Source: Nemertoderma westbladi (taxonomy: Eukaryota; Xenacoelomorpha; Nemertodermatida; Nemertodermatidae). From it: 64,000 bases of DNA. This document shows, piece after piece, positions 20,135 through 30,790 of the stretch. A program made the translations under genes and the position numbers. The stretch spans positions 1 through 64,000 of the forward strand of contig JAUCBJ010007348.1 in NCBI GenBank assembly GCA_032718475.1, written 5' to 3'. The notes under the pieces are model-generated. The model saw nothing but the letters and a program-made list of their open reading frames with translations. It was not told where the DNA came from and ran no database searches. Each line of letters opens with the position of its first letter. Position 1 is the first letter of the stretch.

Positions 20135-23100
20135 CTGCAATATTAATGTGATGATGAAAGGCGGGTGGGGAAGATAGGACAATTGTGTTGGGACTCGGGC
20201 AATTGAGACCGGAAAAATTAGCGAAATTGGGACCCGGACAATTGGGACTCGGACAATTGGGACCCGGACAATTGGGACTCGGATAATTGGGACCCTGAAT
20301 ATTGGGACACGGACAATTAGCGCCCGGACGACTGGTACCGGGACAATTGGGACTTGGACAATTGTGACCCGGACTATTGTGACCTGGACAATTGGGACTC
20401 GGGCAATTGGGACCTGGACAATTTGTTCCCGGACAATAGGGACTCGGACAATTGGGACTCGGACAATTGCGCCCGTACTATTGGTACCGGTACAAATGGG
20501 GATATATCTTTTTACAGAACACAAGCGAACACAGTAGAACACACCCAAACACACTCCAAAAACTGCCGAACACAAACGAACACACCCAAAAATAGAAAGA
20601 GCACAAAAAAATAACACCGGTTACCAAATTTTAGATAAAATTAGCCACGCGTTGCTTTTCTATAAGAAAATTCTCGAAATTATTGAATAAAATTGTCGCG
20701 AAAATAAATATTCATTTCTTATCAGATCAGGCCTAGCCTAAGCTGACAACAAATAATTTTACATAGTAGTAGGCCTAAGTTATGTGTGGTTAGCACCGGG
20801 ACGGAGATCCCTACCGGTACCTGCCAGGGTAGGTACCTAACCGAGACCCAGCTCTTTATATTCCAGTACAGCAGTAGGCAGGTAGGTACCGGTACCGGTA
20901 CCTATGTTGTACCGACGTGTTTTACCGTACATCATGTACACTACGTACGGTAACTGGCCTAACTTCCTAATTCATATTACTACTAGGATCGGCATGCTGC
21001 ATTGCAGCTGCATTTTTAAGAATGCTGTGCCGGCTTGTCAACAAAATTGCACCGCCACAACTCCCTATCACCCACCCATGACATTTGCTAGATCATCCGC
21101 ATCTTTAAGGCCAGTGTCCTTTAAGATGCGTCTCAAGAAAGTCTTGGGCTGTCCACCATGCTTATTCACTCCATGAGGCTGCCAAAGTACAAGATTATGC
21201 ACTGGCTGGTCCTCACGGCGAAAGCAATGTCCTGCAAAGCGGAGGCGATTTTGTTCTAGTGTCAAGCTTGGGGGAACCAATGAGACACCTCCAATGTTAT
21301 ATAGTGTCTGGTTGGAGATGTGTGCATTGTACTTGACACAATGTACCCGGCGTAGCATTCTTGTGAATGTGCCATCCAGAGATTTGGTGTCCTCAGCAGT
21401 TAGAGCCCAGCATGGACTCCCGTAGAGGAGTACTGGAACTACTGCTGCTCTAAATAATCGGACCTTAAGTTTCCGATTAATTCTAGGTGACTTCCAAATC
21501 CTGGAAAGCCTATTCAAGGCTGCCCATGCCTTTCCCTTACGTATTCGAAGGTCCTCACCTGACTTCCGGATCCATGATCCCAGGTAACAGAAGTCGTCCA
21601 CATGCTCAAGCATACCATCCTTTGAGCTTATGCTCATCCGATCAGAGACTTGCTGAGGACTTTCAAAGTTAACTGTCAGAATTTTGGTTTTTCTGGAGTT
21701 AATAAAAAGACCAACACTAGAAGCAGCATGTTCTAATGAGCCGAGGAGCCGCTGGGCTCCCTCTAATGATTCTGAGAGTACTCCTAAGTCATCAGCAAAG
21801 TCTAGATCAGTTAGGTACTTGCCAGGATTTCCTCGACTTCTGGAGCCAGTAGGTGGAGTTATCATCACCCCATCATCATTATGATGATCTAAGGACATGC
21901 GTAGAACATAGTCAACCACAATAATGAACAAGAATGGTGCAAGTGTGTCTCCTTGGAGGACGCCCCATAACACTTCAAATGGTTCTGTGTCACCGTCAAC
22001 AGTAGACACAAATGTTGTCGAACCATCGTATACTGATCTGATTGCTGCAATAATTTCATCAGGAATCCCATATAATGAAAGTATGCTGAACATACGTGAG
22101 CGAGAGACTGAATCAAAGGCCTTGAAGAAGTCAACAAAGATAACAGCCAGATGCCTGTCTTTCTTTTTTGATAACTCTTCAATTATCCTTCTAAGTGCCA
22201 AAATGGGCTCCATGGTCCCACGACCTTTACGGAACCCATTCTGATTTCCACGTAGCAGTCTCTCAATGGGATCCCTGATGCGATTTAATAGAATTCTATT
22301 GTATAGTTTTGCAGCAATCGAGATCAATGAGATTCCCCGAAAAGAACCATAGAGTGTTAGGTTGCCCTTCTTGGGAACTGGCACCAACTTATTTGTTTTC
22401 ATTTCTTGTGGGACTCTTGTTGTACGGTACATGTCTACTATGATGGGATAGATGAGCTTTAAACACTCAGGTATTTTAAAGACCTCAGGGGGAACACCAT
22501 CTACTCCACTGGCACGATTGGTCTTAATGCTCTTTGCAGCAGCCTTCACTTCTGCAAAGGAGATATCGCCAATGGGAATATCTGGGAGTACAGACTCAGA
22601 CACTTTTACTTCTATAAAGTTATCAGGCAATACCCTGTCATTATTGAGGAGCTTTTCAAAGTGGGCTTTCCCACCATTGAGGCGATCGGCTGGTGATTCA
22701 GCCTTAACCTTGGTGGTTGGTTGGCTTTTCCGCCCAGTAAGCAGATTGATCGATTTCCATGCCTGGGATGATTGCCTGCTGTCGTCAGCATCATTGATGG
22801 CATCAACCTGTTGGTTTATTAGCTCCTGTAGATTAACAGAGTACTGCCTGTTCAGGGACCTAGATGCAGCTTTAACTGCATTCTTGGCCGCTGTAGTCTG
22901 TTTGAGTCGGGACTCTTTCTGCGCCTTATAAAGGTAATTTCGGCACTTCTGAATTTTGTTGTCAGTCCAGGGGGCCCTTTTCCTGTTTCGAGGGTATACA
23001 GGAACTGTTTCTGCAGCTGCTAACTTAACTGCTTCTGTAAAGGCAGTATAGCCCTCACAGTGATCTGCGGCCTCAGAGGCAAGAGCCTCATACCTGTTGC

Positions 23101-26100
23101 TCAGCTGTAGTGTGAAGCTGGATCTCACACTTGGCTGTTGCAACAGAGAGGACCAGTCATGCCGTGGCAAGGCAGATTTCGTTGTTCTGCTAGCACGCAG
23201 ACTAAGTCTTACCTTGGCCACAATAAGGCGGTGATCACTGGAGAAGGGTCGAAGTGTAAATGCATTACAGTCTTGTATAGAGCTCCTGTATTTCCTACGA
23301 AACAGAATATGGTCTATCTGGGACTTGTGACCACTGGGTCCACTGCTTCTTGAACTGGGTTCCAGCCGAAAACAATCCATTTCCAGAGATAAAATCCTGA
23401 AGATGGACAGAATTTCGGTTAACACTATTGCTATAGACCCAGGGCGATGTAGGTGATTGATGCAGACTTGCATTAAAGTCTCCCAGGAATGTTAAGAATG
23501 CATGCTGATCCACTCCATCAGTTGCTGCTTGTAGATTGTGGTAGAAATTTTCCACCTCCTCTACAGGGGCAACACTAGTTGGAGAGTAGCACACAATCAG
23601 AACCACCTTAGGAAACTTCTTAGCCAGTCTTCCAGAACATGAGAAGTGGCAACGGATGATGCGGTTAGAGATTTGGTCTATTTTGTCCAATACTGCATGT
23701 GCAGTTGGATTCATCAATAGACCAATTCCACCATTGCCACTATCATCTGCTGACGCGAGGGCGAGTCGCCAACCGCCCCCCATATCCTTAATCAGAACCT
23801 CATCAGTCTGTCCAGTCTGCATTCGGTGCTCTTGAACACCCACTGCGCTAAGAGAAAGCTTATCTGCCAAGGCAGTCAGCTCACCTTGTCGCATTGGGGA
23901 CCCGAGTGTTAGGGTGTTTACTGAGGCTAGTCTAGTGACTTGCCTCAGATTCACCAATGGCTTTGTTGGTCGGGGTGGAACATGAGAGTAGCCTCCAACT
24001 CCAGAATCCCTCTCCCCATCACAATCTGGCCTCCCTGGTGACCCAGGGTTTGGGCCAGAAAGGTCATCAGGAAAGGGACTCAAAGAATTGTTGGCTGCTC
24101 TCTCTCCAGTAGGGGGTGAGACAGGCAGCCGGTCAGGAGTTAACTGACGCCTGTGAGGCCGATTGTGTCCGGTAATTCCACTGGCCTCTAGTGGCCGGAC
24201 CTCCGCATTGCTAATGTAATCCATAGTGGGGGTTGGGGGGTGCTTTTTTGCCGAGTCAGCTCTCGGGGCAAATACCACACCCTGGTTTGCCATTCCACAG
24301 GGTGGGTGTCGCAATGGAGTCAGATATGAGGCCCATCACCCATATCTACTCTGGCGTACATAATAATAATAATAATATATATTTATATAGCGCCTTTCTG
24401 AACATATTTCAAGGCGTTTAAAAACTATTTGAAACCAACTAAAAAGGCTACGTACAGAGAATTAATTAATAACTAAAAAGTTTGAACAATATTAAATAAA
24501 AATCAGCAATATTCCTCTTTGTACAGGTGAGTTTTGAGTCGCGATTTAAACAGAGTCAGCGTCGTGGCATCTCTAACTTCTTGCGGGAGGGAGTTCCAGA
24601 TTGTTGGTGCCGCAATTGAGAACGCCCGTCTCCCGTAATTATGCAAGTAAAACTGCGGTACAAATAGAAGTCCCTTATCAGCAGACCGTAATTGTCGTGG
24701 AGGTACATAGGGAGTTATTAAATGGGTCAAGTAGGCAGGAGCAGCACCATGTAAACACTTGAATGTCAACAAAGCTATTTTAAATTTGATCCGTAAATTT
24801 ACAGGTAACCAATGCAAACGTTTAAGGACTGGAGTGATGTGCTCTTGTTTCTTAACGCCCTCTAGCAGTCGCGCTGCGGAATTCTGTACATATTGTAATT
24901 TTTTGATTGACTTCGAGGGTAATCCATAATATAATGAGTTGTTGCTGTCGAGTTTGTTTGTGACAAAGGCGTGAATTAAGATTTCAAGGTCATGTCTGCT
25001 GAGGTACCGTTTAATTTTAGCCAAACTTCGAAGATGAAGAAATGCATCTCGGACCGTTGTACTTATTTGATTGCTGTATGTCAGATTTGAATCCACGATG
25101 AAACCTATATTACGTGCCTTGTCGCTGCAGCTGATCAGGTCATCCCCTATTTGTATGTTAGGGGGCGTTTGTTGTTTACCGAAACGGGACTGCAGAAGGA
25201 TAATCTCCGTTTTATCTGAGTTCATTTTCAATAAATTATCTTCCATCCACTTCTTTACATCGGCCACGCAACGTTCAGTCACCTCAACAGCGACGGACGA
25301 ATTAATAGGTTTAAAACTAATGTATAGCTGTGTATCGTCCGCGTACAAATGATACGAGAGGCCGTGGTTGCGAATAACATTTGAAAGCGAACGAGTGTAT
25401 ATCGAAAATAATATAGGCCCAAGTACCGATCCTTGTGGCAGCCCGTACAGCAAATCCAACCGGTTCGAATATTTTGCATTAATGCGAACCTGTTGTGACC
25501 TATTCGACAAGTACGATCTGAACCAGTCCAGGGCGATTCCCTCAACCCCGATTTCTCGATCTAGAGTGTCCAACAGTTTAACGTGGTCGACCGTGTCGAA
25601 GGCAGCACTAAGGTCTAATAAGACGAGAAGTACTCCCGATCCCGAATCGATTTTGCGTAATATGTCGTCGCTTACCTTAAGCAACGCGGTCTCCGTTCCG
25701 TGTAAGGGTCTGTACGCGCTCTGTAAAGGTTCATACAATTTATTTATGTTCATATGAGTCATCAGCTGGTTTGCAATCACCCTTTCTGTTAACTTTGCTA
25801 AATATATCAGATTAGACACCGGCCTAAAGTTCCTAAGTATCTCAGGGTTTAATCGTGCTTTCTTTATGACTGGTGTTAACACAGCTTCCTTGAATAGAGT
25901 CGGCACAGTAGCAGTTGTAATTGATAAATTAATAATTAACATAATCACTGGTAGCAACAATTTTATTGAATGTTTTACTAATTGCGTGGGAATCGGATCC
26001 ATGGTACTAGATTTAGATTTTGAGTTCTTTATTAGCTTTTCTGCCTCATCCATTGTTATTTTATTAAAGTGTTCCAATTTGGGAATATTGTTTCCTTTAC

Positions 26101-29100
26101 CGTTGGTTGCGCCCCCCATACCCGTAGGAACGCCCAGTCCCGTAGCGCCCCCCGTAGGAATGCCTAGGTTAGTTGCGCACCCCGTAGGAATGCCCAGTCC
26201 CGTAGCGGCCCCCGTATGAATGCCCAGTTCAGTAGCCCCCCCATAGGAGCGCCCAGTCCAGTAACACCCCCCGTAGGAATGCCCAGGTTGGTTGCGCCCC
26301 CCATAGGAACGCCCAGTTCACTAGCGCCCCCTGTAGGAACACCCAGATCCGATGCTTCACCCGTAAGAATGCCCAGGTCAGATGGTCCCCCAATAATACA
26401 TGACCCACCATTGGCTGTTGCAGCTCATCTGCTGGGTCATGCCCTGTACCCTTGCTACCAGGTGCAGGTCGCAGTGAAGTGCCCTCAGAGTGGACATGAG
26501 AACACTCTACTCCTAACCAGCCATTGGTAGATCACCATCTGCCTGGTCAGGCCATATACCCCTGCAGCCAAGTATATGGGTCCTTAATCCAGGACCAAGG
26601 GCGTCCTTATCCCAGAACGAAGGGGGTCCTAGTTACAGGACCAGATTTGCCCTAGTAAGAGGGTCTATGCAGCTACAGGTGGCACACCTCCTTTATGCTG
26701 CATGGAGGTGGCAAGTTTTCTTGATCAATGACCTAGAATACCTAGTATTCCTAATTCATATCCTCAGCAATCAGTTCCAGACCAAGCTATTCCAGTACAC
26801 AGGCAAACAAGTCTATTACTGTCGCTAACCCGTATTACTATATATGTGACAGGTACGGTACCCGGTAGGTTTCACTACATAGTTTGATTATATACAGTAC
26901 AGCACAACACAACAAATGATAGGCCTGGGCCTACCTGATAAGAAATGAATGTTTAATTTCGCGACAATTTTATTCAATAATTTCGGAAATTGTCTTATTG
27001 AAAAGCAACGCGTGGCTAATTTTATCTAAAACTTGGTACCCGGTGTTATTTTTTTGTGCTCTTTCTATTTTCGACTGTGTTCGATTGTGTTCGGCAGTTT
27101 TTGGATTGTGTTCGGGTTCGGGTGTGTTCTTGTGTGTTCGCTTGTGTTCTGTAAAAAGAACTATCCTACAAATGGGACTCGGAAAATTGTTACCCGGACA
27201 ATTGGAACCCGGACAATTAGCGCCCGGAAAATTGTGACCCGAACAATTGGGACTCGGAAATTTGTACCGGGACAATTGGGACCCGGACTATTGTGACCCG
27301 GACAATTGGGACTCGGACAATTGGGACCCGGAAAATTGGTACCCGGACAATTGGGACTCGGACAAATCATACCGGGAGATTTAGCGGCCGGGCAATTAGT
27401 TCCCTGATAATTTGACACGGTCAATTGGGTCGTGGACACGGACACGTTGATCGCGTTCATTCGCAACCACGTATATTATGTATATGTAATTTGTAATTAA
27501 TCTGTTCTTTCGACTGATAATGTGGTAATTATACAAAATGTTCCGGATTTCATAAAAACTTTTACAATGTTTTTCCAAATCGCACTAAGTAATTTACTAT
27601 TTACTTCAATGATTTTTTTGTATGGGTTCGAATTGTCCGATTCCTATTGACAAAAATTGTAGTTCGGTCAATTAATATATCGTATCGTCAAATTAAAGTA
27701 GTTTTCAATTAAGGGAAAGATGTAGTAATTTGCATCGGTTTCCGTAATTTCTCGTACCCATAATACACCCCCCCCCCCCCCCCCCCCACCCATCCCCCCT
27801 TATGCTGAGCAGAAATATCTTTGCAAATATTTATCATTTTGTATAATTCTAATGTCATTGTCAATGATGATTAATATAAATAATAATAGTTCACCCAGTT
27901 TAGAATTATTTTTTTTAATTTATATTTAAATCCCTAATTACAATTAGAAAACCGTATCATTTATAAAAATACACGTTCGTGGGGCTTCGCGCAGCACGCG
28001 AACTTGAGAATGTTCGAAACAAGATAGATTTGATCTGGAGTCAAAAGTTCGAGAGGTATTTACCAGTAACTTTAAAAAATATTGGAAACTTTTTCTTTAG
28101 TATGCCCATACAAAATTGGTTGAAAATGGTTAAAATCTTCAAAAGTTATTTACGAATGAAGTTTTCATTACAGACGGACGGACAGACAGACGGACAGACA
28201 GACGGTCAGACAGACGGACATGAAATTTTTCCCTATTTACTAATTATGATTGTACACTAATTGTGTGGCTCGCCCCACATGGGATTTTAACATGTCGAGG
28301 CTAATAGTGCAGTAAAGGGACAATAGCATAGCAGGTCAGTGCAGTGAAGACCATAAGTCCAATTTGGGCGTGAGTCGGACTTGGAAAATCGGGGGTTTTG
28401 ATTACTCAGATCATTGCGATTTATTTGTGAAGCGATAAATTAAATGATGTAGAGGATTAATAGATTCATTCCCACGGCAATTCGCGAATATAAACATCTT
28501 CACAGCAAACACACATGACCAGCATTATCCATTAACCAACCAGCAGTAGTTTTATGTATAAATAAGAGAGAATATGTTTGAAGCTAATTAGAGGAGTTAG
28601 TGCATCAAAAATAGGGAAAGCCATCTGTCATGATTAACGGTCGTATATTACACTAACACTATACTGAGGAGGGCCCACGCACACGCATAATAACGGCCCC
28701 CGTTCGAACTATACCAATACAGTAATTGATGCAAATAGATAATTACTTAACGGGGCCTAACTTATTTAATTTGCCAATGATATCTTTAGAAAACGCAATA
28801 ATTATCTAAAGATGTTGGCGCGCAGGTAATGTGACACTTTTAGATTTCGGCAGAAATAATTTAATTCATTTTATTAGTGAACTTCCGCAATATATCCAAT
28901 AAATCATGTAAATGCAGTAGGTATGTGATTACACGGATATTGGGCCACAACACCCACTTTATTCTTAATTTACGAACCTGAAAATTTATAATACCCATCG
29001 TGACTCGGCTATGTCTAAAAATATATTTGACTTTTATTGCTTTCAGAAATATAAGTTATCATTGGTTCTATCCAATAGCTCCATTTTTAGGACCACATAG

Positions 29101-29881
29101 AGAGACCTCTAGTAACCACTCAATATGTTATTGTTGTTGTTGTTGATTTCCACTTTGCTTTTGGGTATACAGAATGTTACTTTTGGTCACTTAGTAGAGC
29201 GTTAGACTTAGAATTCAAAATACCGGTTTCAATACCACATTGAGATGATAGTAGTAAACCATTCAAGGAGGAGACAATTAATGTGCTATCAGACCGGACC
29301 TTTCGCGGTTTTGAATTCTATGTTATATAAATTGGAAGTAAATATTAATCCCCATTTATCATTTAATCCCCAATTATCCTTTAATCCCCATTTGTCCATA
29401 TAATAATTAATACCTCTATGTAATAATTTTAAGACTATTAAAAGTAAAGACTTTGGATTTAACGACATTTTAAAGTTCCGGGTCCTAAATTTACTCAATT
29501 TAATACTTGCTATAATTATTGTTTATCAAAGTCAAAGTCCGGTTTAAATTTAATTTATTAAATCGAAAATGAATACGAAAATGAAAAACATACAAAATAC
29601 ATTTTATTTGTGCAACATTAAAACAAGTTCAGTATGTTTTTTATCTAATTATATATAATTTATTATTAGTTTAGTAGATAAATTAATATCCGTCTTTACC
29701 TGTCTCCTACGACTGTTAGCCAAGTGATGAGCAAAGAGGTTACTGCGACATAATAGTGACTCTGAGGAAGTTAATCCTGTTACCAAGGATACCGGTAGGT
29801 TGCTGTACGCAGGAGGCGGTATTGGCAGATGAAAATAAGTCGCCGCTTTGGTAACGGGAATAGCCATCATATCACGACACT
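20000..29881 (-). CDS. Paired-like (PRD class) homeobox gene, first two coding exons
   Basis: Exon 1 is 29881-29700 (ATG at 29870, 57 codons) and exon 2 is 20134-20000 (45 codons), both phase 0. The join gives ANSRRRQ followed by [19 protein letters not shown], an unbroken homeodomain N-terminal arm and helix 1. Exon 2 ends at homeodomain residue 46 (EARIQ), the conserved 46/47 intron site of PRD-like genes. The missing next exon should encode VWFQNRRAK and was not found in the window. The family is DNA-binding transcription factors of the nucleus. By eye the domain is closest to SHOX, OTP and PRRX types, and I do not assign a subfamily. The ~9.6-kb intron holds two LINEs and minisatellites. 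Confidence 0.8.
20190..20500. repeat. 15-bp minisatellite, GGACAATTGGGACTC
   Basis: About 20 degenerate copies of GGAC(A)ATTGGGAC(T/C)C lie inside the homeobox intron, just upstream of the homeodomain exon. The same motif in the same orientation occurs at 27170-27430. Confidence 0.85.
20505..20745 (+). repeat. Inverted-repeat arm, left (mate at 26925-27161)
   Basis: A TTTTTACAGAACACAAGCGA start, ACACACCCAAA-rich middle and ATTTCTTATCAG end are matched in reverse complement at 26925-27161 with high identity. It adjoins the 15-bp minisatellite. With its mate it resembles the inner domain of a foldback element about 7.2 kb long, now containing LINE insertions. Confidence 0.8.
21068..23473 (-). 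CDS. LINE reverse transcriptase ORF (801 codons)
   Basis: RT motifs: [10 protein letters not shown] (D448), [13 protein letters not shown] (about 504-516), and catalytic FADD at 559-562. The C-terminal part contains YGSPCWAL and a [21 protein letters not shown] segment conserved among the copies here. Its first ~40 residues are out of frame with the true protein, because the upstream endonuclease continues from another frame. The ORF ends early (VMGG) owing to the 4-bp duplication. Other copies continue with [12 protein letters not shown]. Confidence 0.88.
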   Translation of the reverse strand: MQVCINHLHRPGSIAIVLTEILSIFRILSLEMDCFRLEPSSRSSGPSGHKSQIDHILFRRKYRSSIQDCNAFTLRPFSSDHRLIVAKVRLSLRASRTTKSALPRHDWSSLLQQPSVRSSFTLQLSNRYEALASEAADHCEGYTAFTEAVKLAAAETVPVYPRNRKRAPWTDNKIQKCRNYLYKAQKESRLKQTTAAKNAVKAASRSLNRQYSVNLQELINQQVDAINDADDSRQSSQAWKSINLLTGRKSQPTTKVKAESPADRLNGGKAHFEKLLNNDRVLPDNFIEVKVSESVLPDIPIGDISFAEVKAAAKSIKTNRASGVDGVPPEVFKIPECLKLIYPIIVDMYRTTRVPQEMKTNKLVPVPKKGNLTLYGSFRGISLISIAAKLYNRILLNRIRDPIERLLRGNQNGFRKGRGTMEPILALRRIIEELSKKKDRHLAVIFVDFFKAFDSVSRSRMFSILSLYGIPDEIIAAIRSVYDGSTTFVSTVDGDTEPFEVLWGVLQGDTLAPFLFIIVVDYVLRMSLDHHNDDGVMITPPTGSRSRGNPGKYLTDLDFADDLGVLSESLEGAQRLLGSLEHAASSVGLFINSRKTKILTVNFESPQQVSDRMSISSKDGMLEHVDDFCYLGSWIRKSGEDLRIRKGKAWAALNRLSRIWKSPRINRKLKVRLFRAAVVPVLLYGSPCWALTAEDTKSLDGTFTRMLRRVHCVKYNAHISNQTLYNIGGVSLVPPSLTLEQNRLRFAGHCFRREDQPVHNLVLWQPHGVNKHGGQPKTFLRRILKDTGLKDADDLANVMGG
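23340..24314 (-). pseudogene. LINE endonuclease N-terminus, frameshifted from RT
   Basis: An exonuclease-endonuclease-phosphatase domain: [20 protein letters not shown] and [10 protein letters not shown] are present. The frame leaves the real coding sequence near 23340, where the RT frame takes over with [14 protein letters not shown] and SSDHRL, the expected end of the endonuclease fold. One indel is enough to explain it. Confidence 0.8.
24360..26119 (-). mobile_element. CR1/L2-like non-LTR retrotransposon, 5'-truncated
   Basis: The minus-strand RT ORF is followed by a 3' tail CGCTATATAAATATATATTATTATT, ending in a TAT microsatellite at 24360. This is the tail type of CR1/L2-group LINEs. 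No endonuclease domain is visible. It lies immediately upstream of the RTE-like element in the same orientation. Confidence 0.82.
24503..26119 (-). CDS. CR1/L2-like reverse transcriptase (538 codons)
   Basis: Seen: [14 protein letters not shown] at the start of the RT domain, [20 protein letters not shown] (about 168-180), [13 protein letters not shown] (226-238) and catalytic YADD at 259-262. The typical LINE C-terminal region follows ([20 protein letters not shown], then [11 protein letters not shown]). The ORF is uninterrupted to a natural end (HLYKEEYC). The N-terminal methionine is probably internal, because the endonuclease half is missing. Confidence 0.88.
   Translation of the reverse strand: MGGATNGKGNNIPKLEHFNKITMDEAEKLIKNSKSKSSTMDPIPTQLVKHSIKLLLPVIMLIINLSITTATVPTLFKEAVLTPVIKKARLNPEILRNFRPVSNLIYLAKLTERVIANQLMTHMNINKLYEPLQSAYRPLHGTETALLKVSDDILRKIDSGSGVLLVLLDLSAAFDTVDHVKLLDTLDREIGVEGIALDWFRSYLSNRSQQVRINAKYSNRLDLLYGLPQGSVLGPILFSIYTRSLSNVIRNHGLSYHLYADDTQLYISFKPINSSVAVEVTERCVADVKKWMEDNLLKMNSDKTEIILLQSRFGKQQTPPNIQIGDDLISCSDKARNIGFIVDSNLTYSNQISTTVRDAFLHLRSLAKIKRYLSRHDLEILIHAFVTNKLDSNNSLYYGLPSKSIKKLQYVQNSAARLLEGVKKQEHITPVLKRLHWLPVNLRIKFKIALLTFKCLHGAAPAYLTHLITPYVPPRQLRSADKGLLFVPQFYLHNYGRRAFSIAAPTIWNSLPQEVRDATTLTLFKSRLKTHLYKEEYC
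26105..26395. repeat. 33-bp minisatellite at the 5' end of the CR1-like ORF
   Basis: About nine copies of GCGCCCCCCGTAGGAATGCC plus a CAGTCCCGTA tail. The 33-bp unit keeps frame (for example WAFLWGA / WAFLRG on the minus strand), so both strands show repetitive ORFs. I regard it as non-coding. Confidence 0.85.
26600..26695 (+). repeat. Dispersed repeat fragment, mate at 45905-45975
   Basis: ACGAAGGGGGTCCTAGTTAC, then AGGACCAG and AGAGGGTCTATGCAGC, match the reverse complement of 45905-45975. The family is unknown. The surrounding 26396-26920 has no ORF and looks like eroded repeat DNA. Confidence 0.65.
26925..27161 (-). repeat. Inverted-repeat arm, right (mate at 20505-20745)
   Basis: Reverse complement of the left arm, again adjoining a 15-bp minisatellite on its outer side. 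Arms of ~240 bp about 6.2 kb apart. Confidence 0.8.
27170..27430. repeat. 15-bp minisatellite, GGACAATTGGGACTC (second array)
   Basis: Same unit as 20190-20500 and, unlike the flanking arms, in the same orientation. About 17 degenerate copies. Confidence 0.85.
27431..27975. other. AT-rich DNA with a poly-C run
   Basis: No coding or RNA feature is seen. A C19-type homopolymer lies at about 27769-27787. Confidence 0.5.
27979..28278. mobile_element. MITE-like repeat with GTGGGGC ends and (ACAGACGG)n core
   Basis: It begins GTGGGGCTTCGCGCAGCACG and ends GGCTCGCCCCAC, an inverted GTGGGGC. The interior carries a GACAGACGGACAGACAGACG microsatellite (28172-28222). Related starts occur at 36327 (GTGGGGCCTTCGCGCAGCAC), and GGCTCGCC ends near 36800 and 36860. 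No clear target duplication. Confidence 0.55.
28279..29150. other. Intron/intergenic DNA without recognised feature
   Basis: No exon-like ORF, RNA gene or strong repeat is seen. It lies inside the homeobox gene's large intron. Confidence 0.5.
29165..29270 (+). repeat. Possible tRNA-derived SINE head
   Basis: CACTTAGTAGAGCGTTAGAC followed by CCGGTTTCAATACCAC resembles tRNA A- and B-box spacing. It does not fold into a clean tRNA by eye, so it is called only as a SINE-like relic. Confidence 0.35.
29700..29881 (-). CDS. First coding exon of the paired-like homeobox gene
   Basis: Acceptor AATATTTTAG|AGTGTCG at 29882 and donor AGACAG|GTAAAG at 29699. ATGATG at 29870 opens 57 codons: [15 protein letters not shown], a Pro-rich PIPPPAY segment, and an Arg-rich end ANSRRRQ that supplies the homeodomain arm. 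The upstream acceptor implies at least one non-coding 5' exon beyond 29882. No octapeptide or other named motif is recognised. Confidence 0.72.
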
Positions 29882-30598
29882 CTAAAATATTTAGAAATGA
29901 TAATAATAACTATAATACTATGTAATAGGGAAATTTCTTGGGAGTCGGTTTAAAATGAAATTTGTAAAATAAAAAAAAGTAGATTTGGAGTCTTATACTC
30001 TGGTAACTTACCTAAAAAATTCAAAATTATAAACAATCTCTATCTCTATATATTTTACAATCAATGTGTGACCCAAGTGGTCGTTTCACGTTATTTGTAG
30101 TATTTATTTTGAGTAACAGTGCGTTTGATATTTCTTCAAATTACGTCGAATTTTGAATAGACGATCAGACAATCCATAATCGATCCATAATCTACAATCG
30201 TAATGGCGATCAATCATGATAATATTCAATCGCGAGATGGACTGATAAGTAATGTGAATGACTTCTGCTACTGCGTATACCTTTGATCATAGGTTCGAAG
30301 GTCTGGTGAAGATCTCCAAATTCGCCAAGGGGAAGTCTGGACTGCCATACACATGATATCCAGGATCGGGAAGAACTGTGATATCTCATGCTCTTTAAAG
30401 GTTCGCCTTTTACGTGCAGCAGTAGAGCTCTTGCAGCTCAAAGGCAGCCTATGCTGTGGTGTTGCTGTGCAGTGATGTACATCTATGAAAACTGCTCATT
30501 GCCACTGCAGAGACGCGCCTGAAGCTTGCTGGCCAATAATGTTCTAAACCTTGTGCTGTGGCGGCAGCATGTTGGTGAGATCCTATCTATCTAATCGA

Positions 30599-30790
30599 CC
30601 TGCTGCATTGCAGCTGCACATTGAGATGATATGATAGCTTAACAATAAATTTTTGCCACCACAATGCTATCTACAATTGGCTTGCTGTGATGCAAAGATG
30701 TAGCGTGTGTTAAGAATGCTATGCCGACAAAATTGCATATCCACAACTTCCTATCCAATTTCCTATCACCCATAACTTTCACGTGAGTAT
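30599..30790 (-). mobile_element. RTE-like LINE 3' fragment
   Basis: CTGCATTGCAGCTGCA, TTAAGAATGCTATGCCG, ACAAAATTGCA and CCTATCACCCAT follow the order of the LINE 3' end at 20985-21080, with small internal insertions. Confidence 0.75.

Larger units (their letters stand above)
20979..24355 (-). mobile_element. RTE-like non-LTR retrotransposon (LINE), nearly full length, damaged
   Basis: It encodes an APE-type endonuclease and an RT in one order on the minus strand. The 3' end is short, ending GGATCCTAGTAGTA-like at 20979 and shared with the fragment at 62046. Two lesions are visible: a frameshift between endonuclease and RT near 23340, and a 4-bp CACC duplication near 21070 that truncates the C-terminus relative to the 62-kb copy. 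The 5' end abuts the CR1-like element. RTE clade is a judgement from ORF layout and C-terminal sequence. Confidence 0.85.

Noticed and set aside
19979-20617. Continuous 212-codon minus-strand ORF joining the minisatellite to the homeodomain exon
   Set aside because: The N-terminal [12 protein letters not shown] part is minisatellite. A strong splice acceptor precedes the homeodomain residues, and the exon at 29700-29881 joins in phase.
29165-29270. Functional tRNA gene
   Set aside because: A- and B-box-like words exist but the acceptor and anticodon stems do not pair; kept only as a possible SINE relic.
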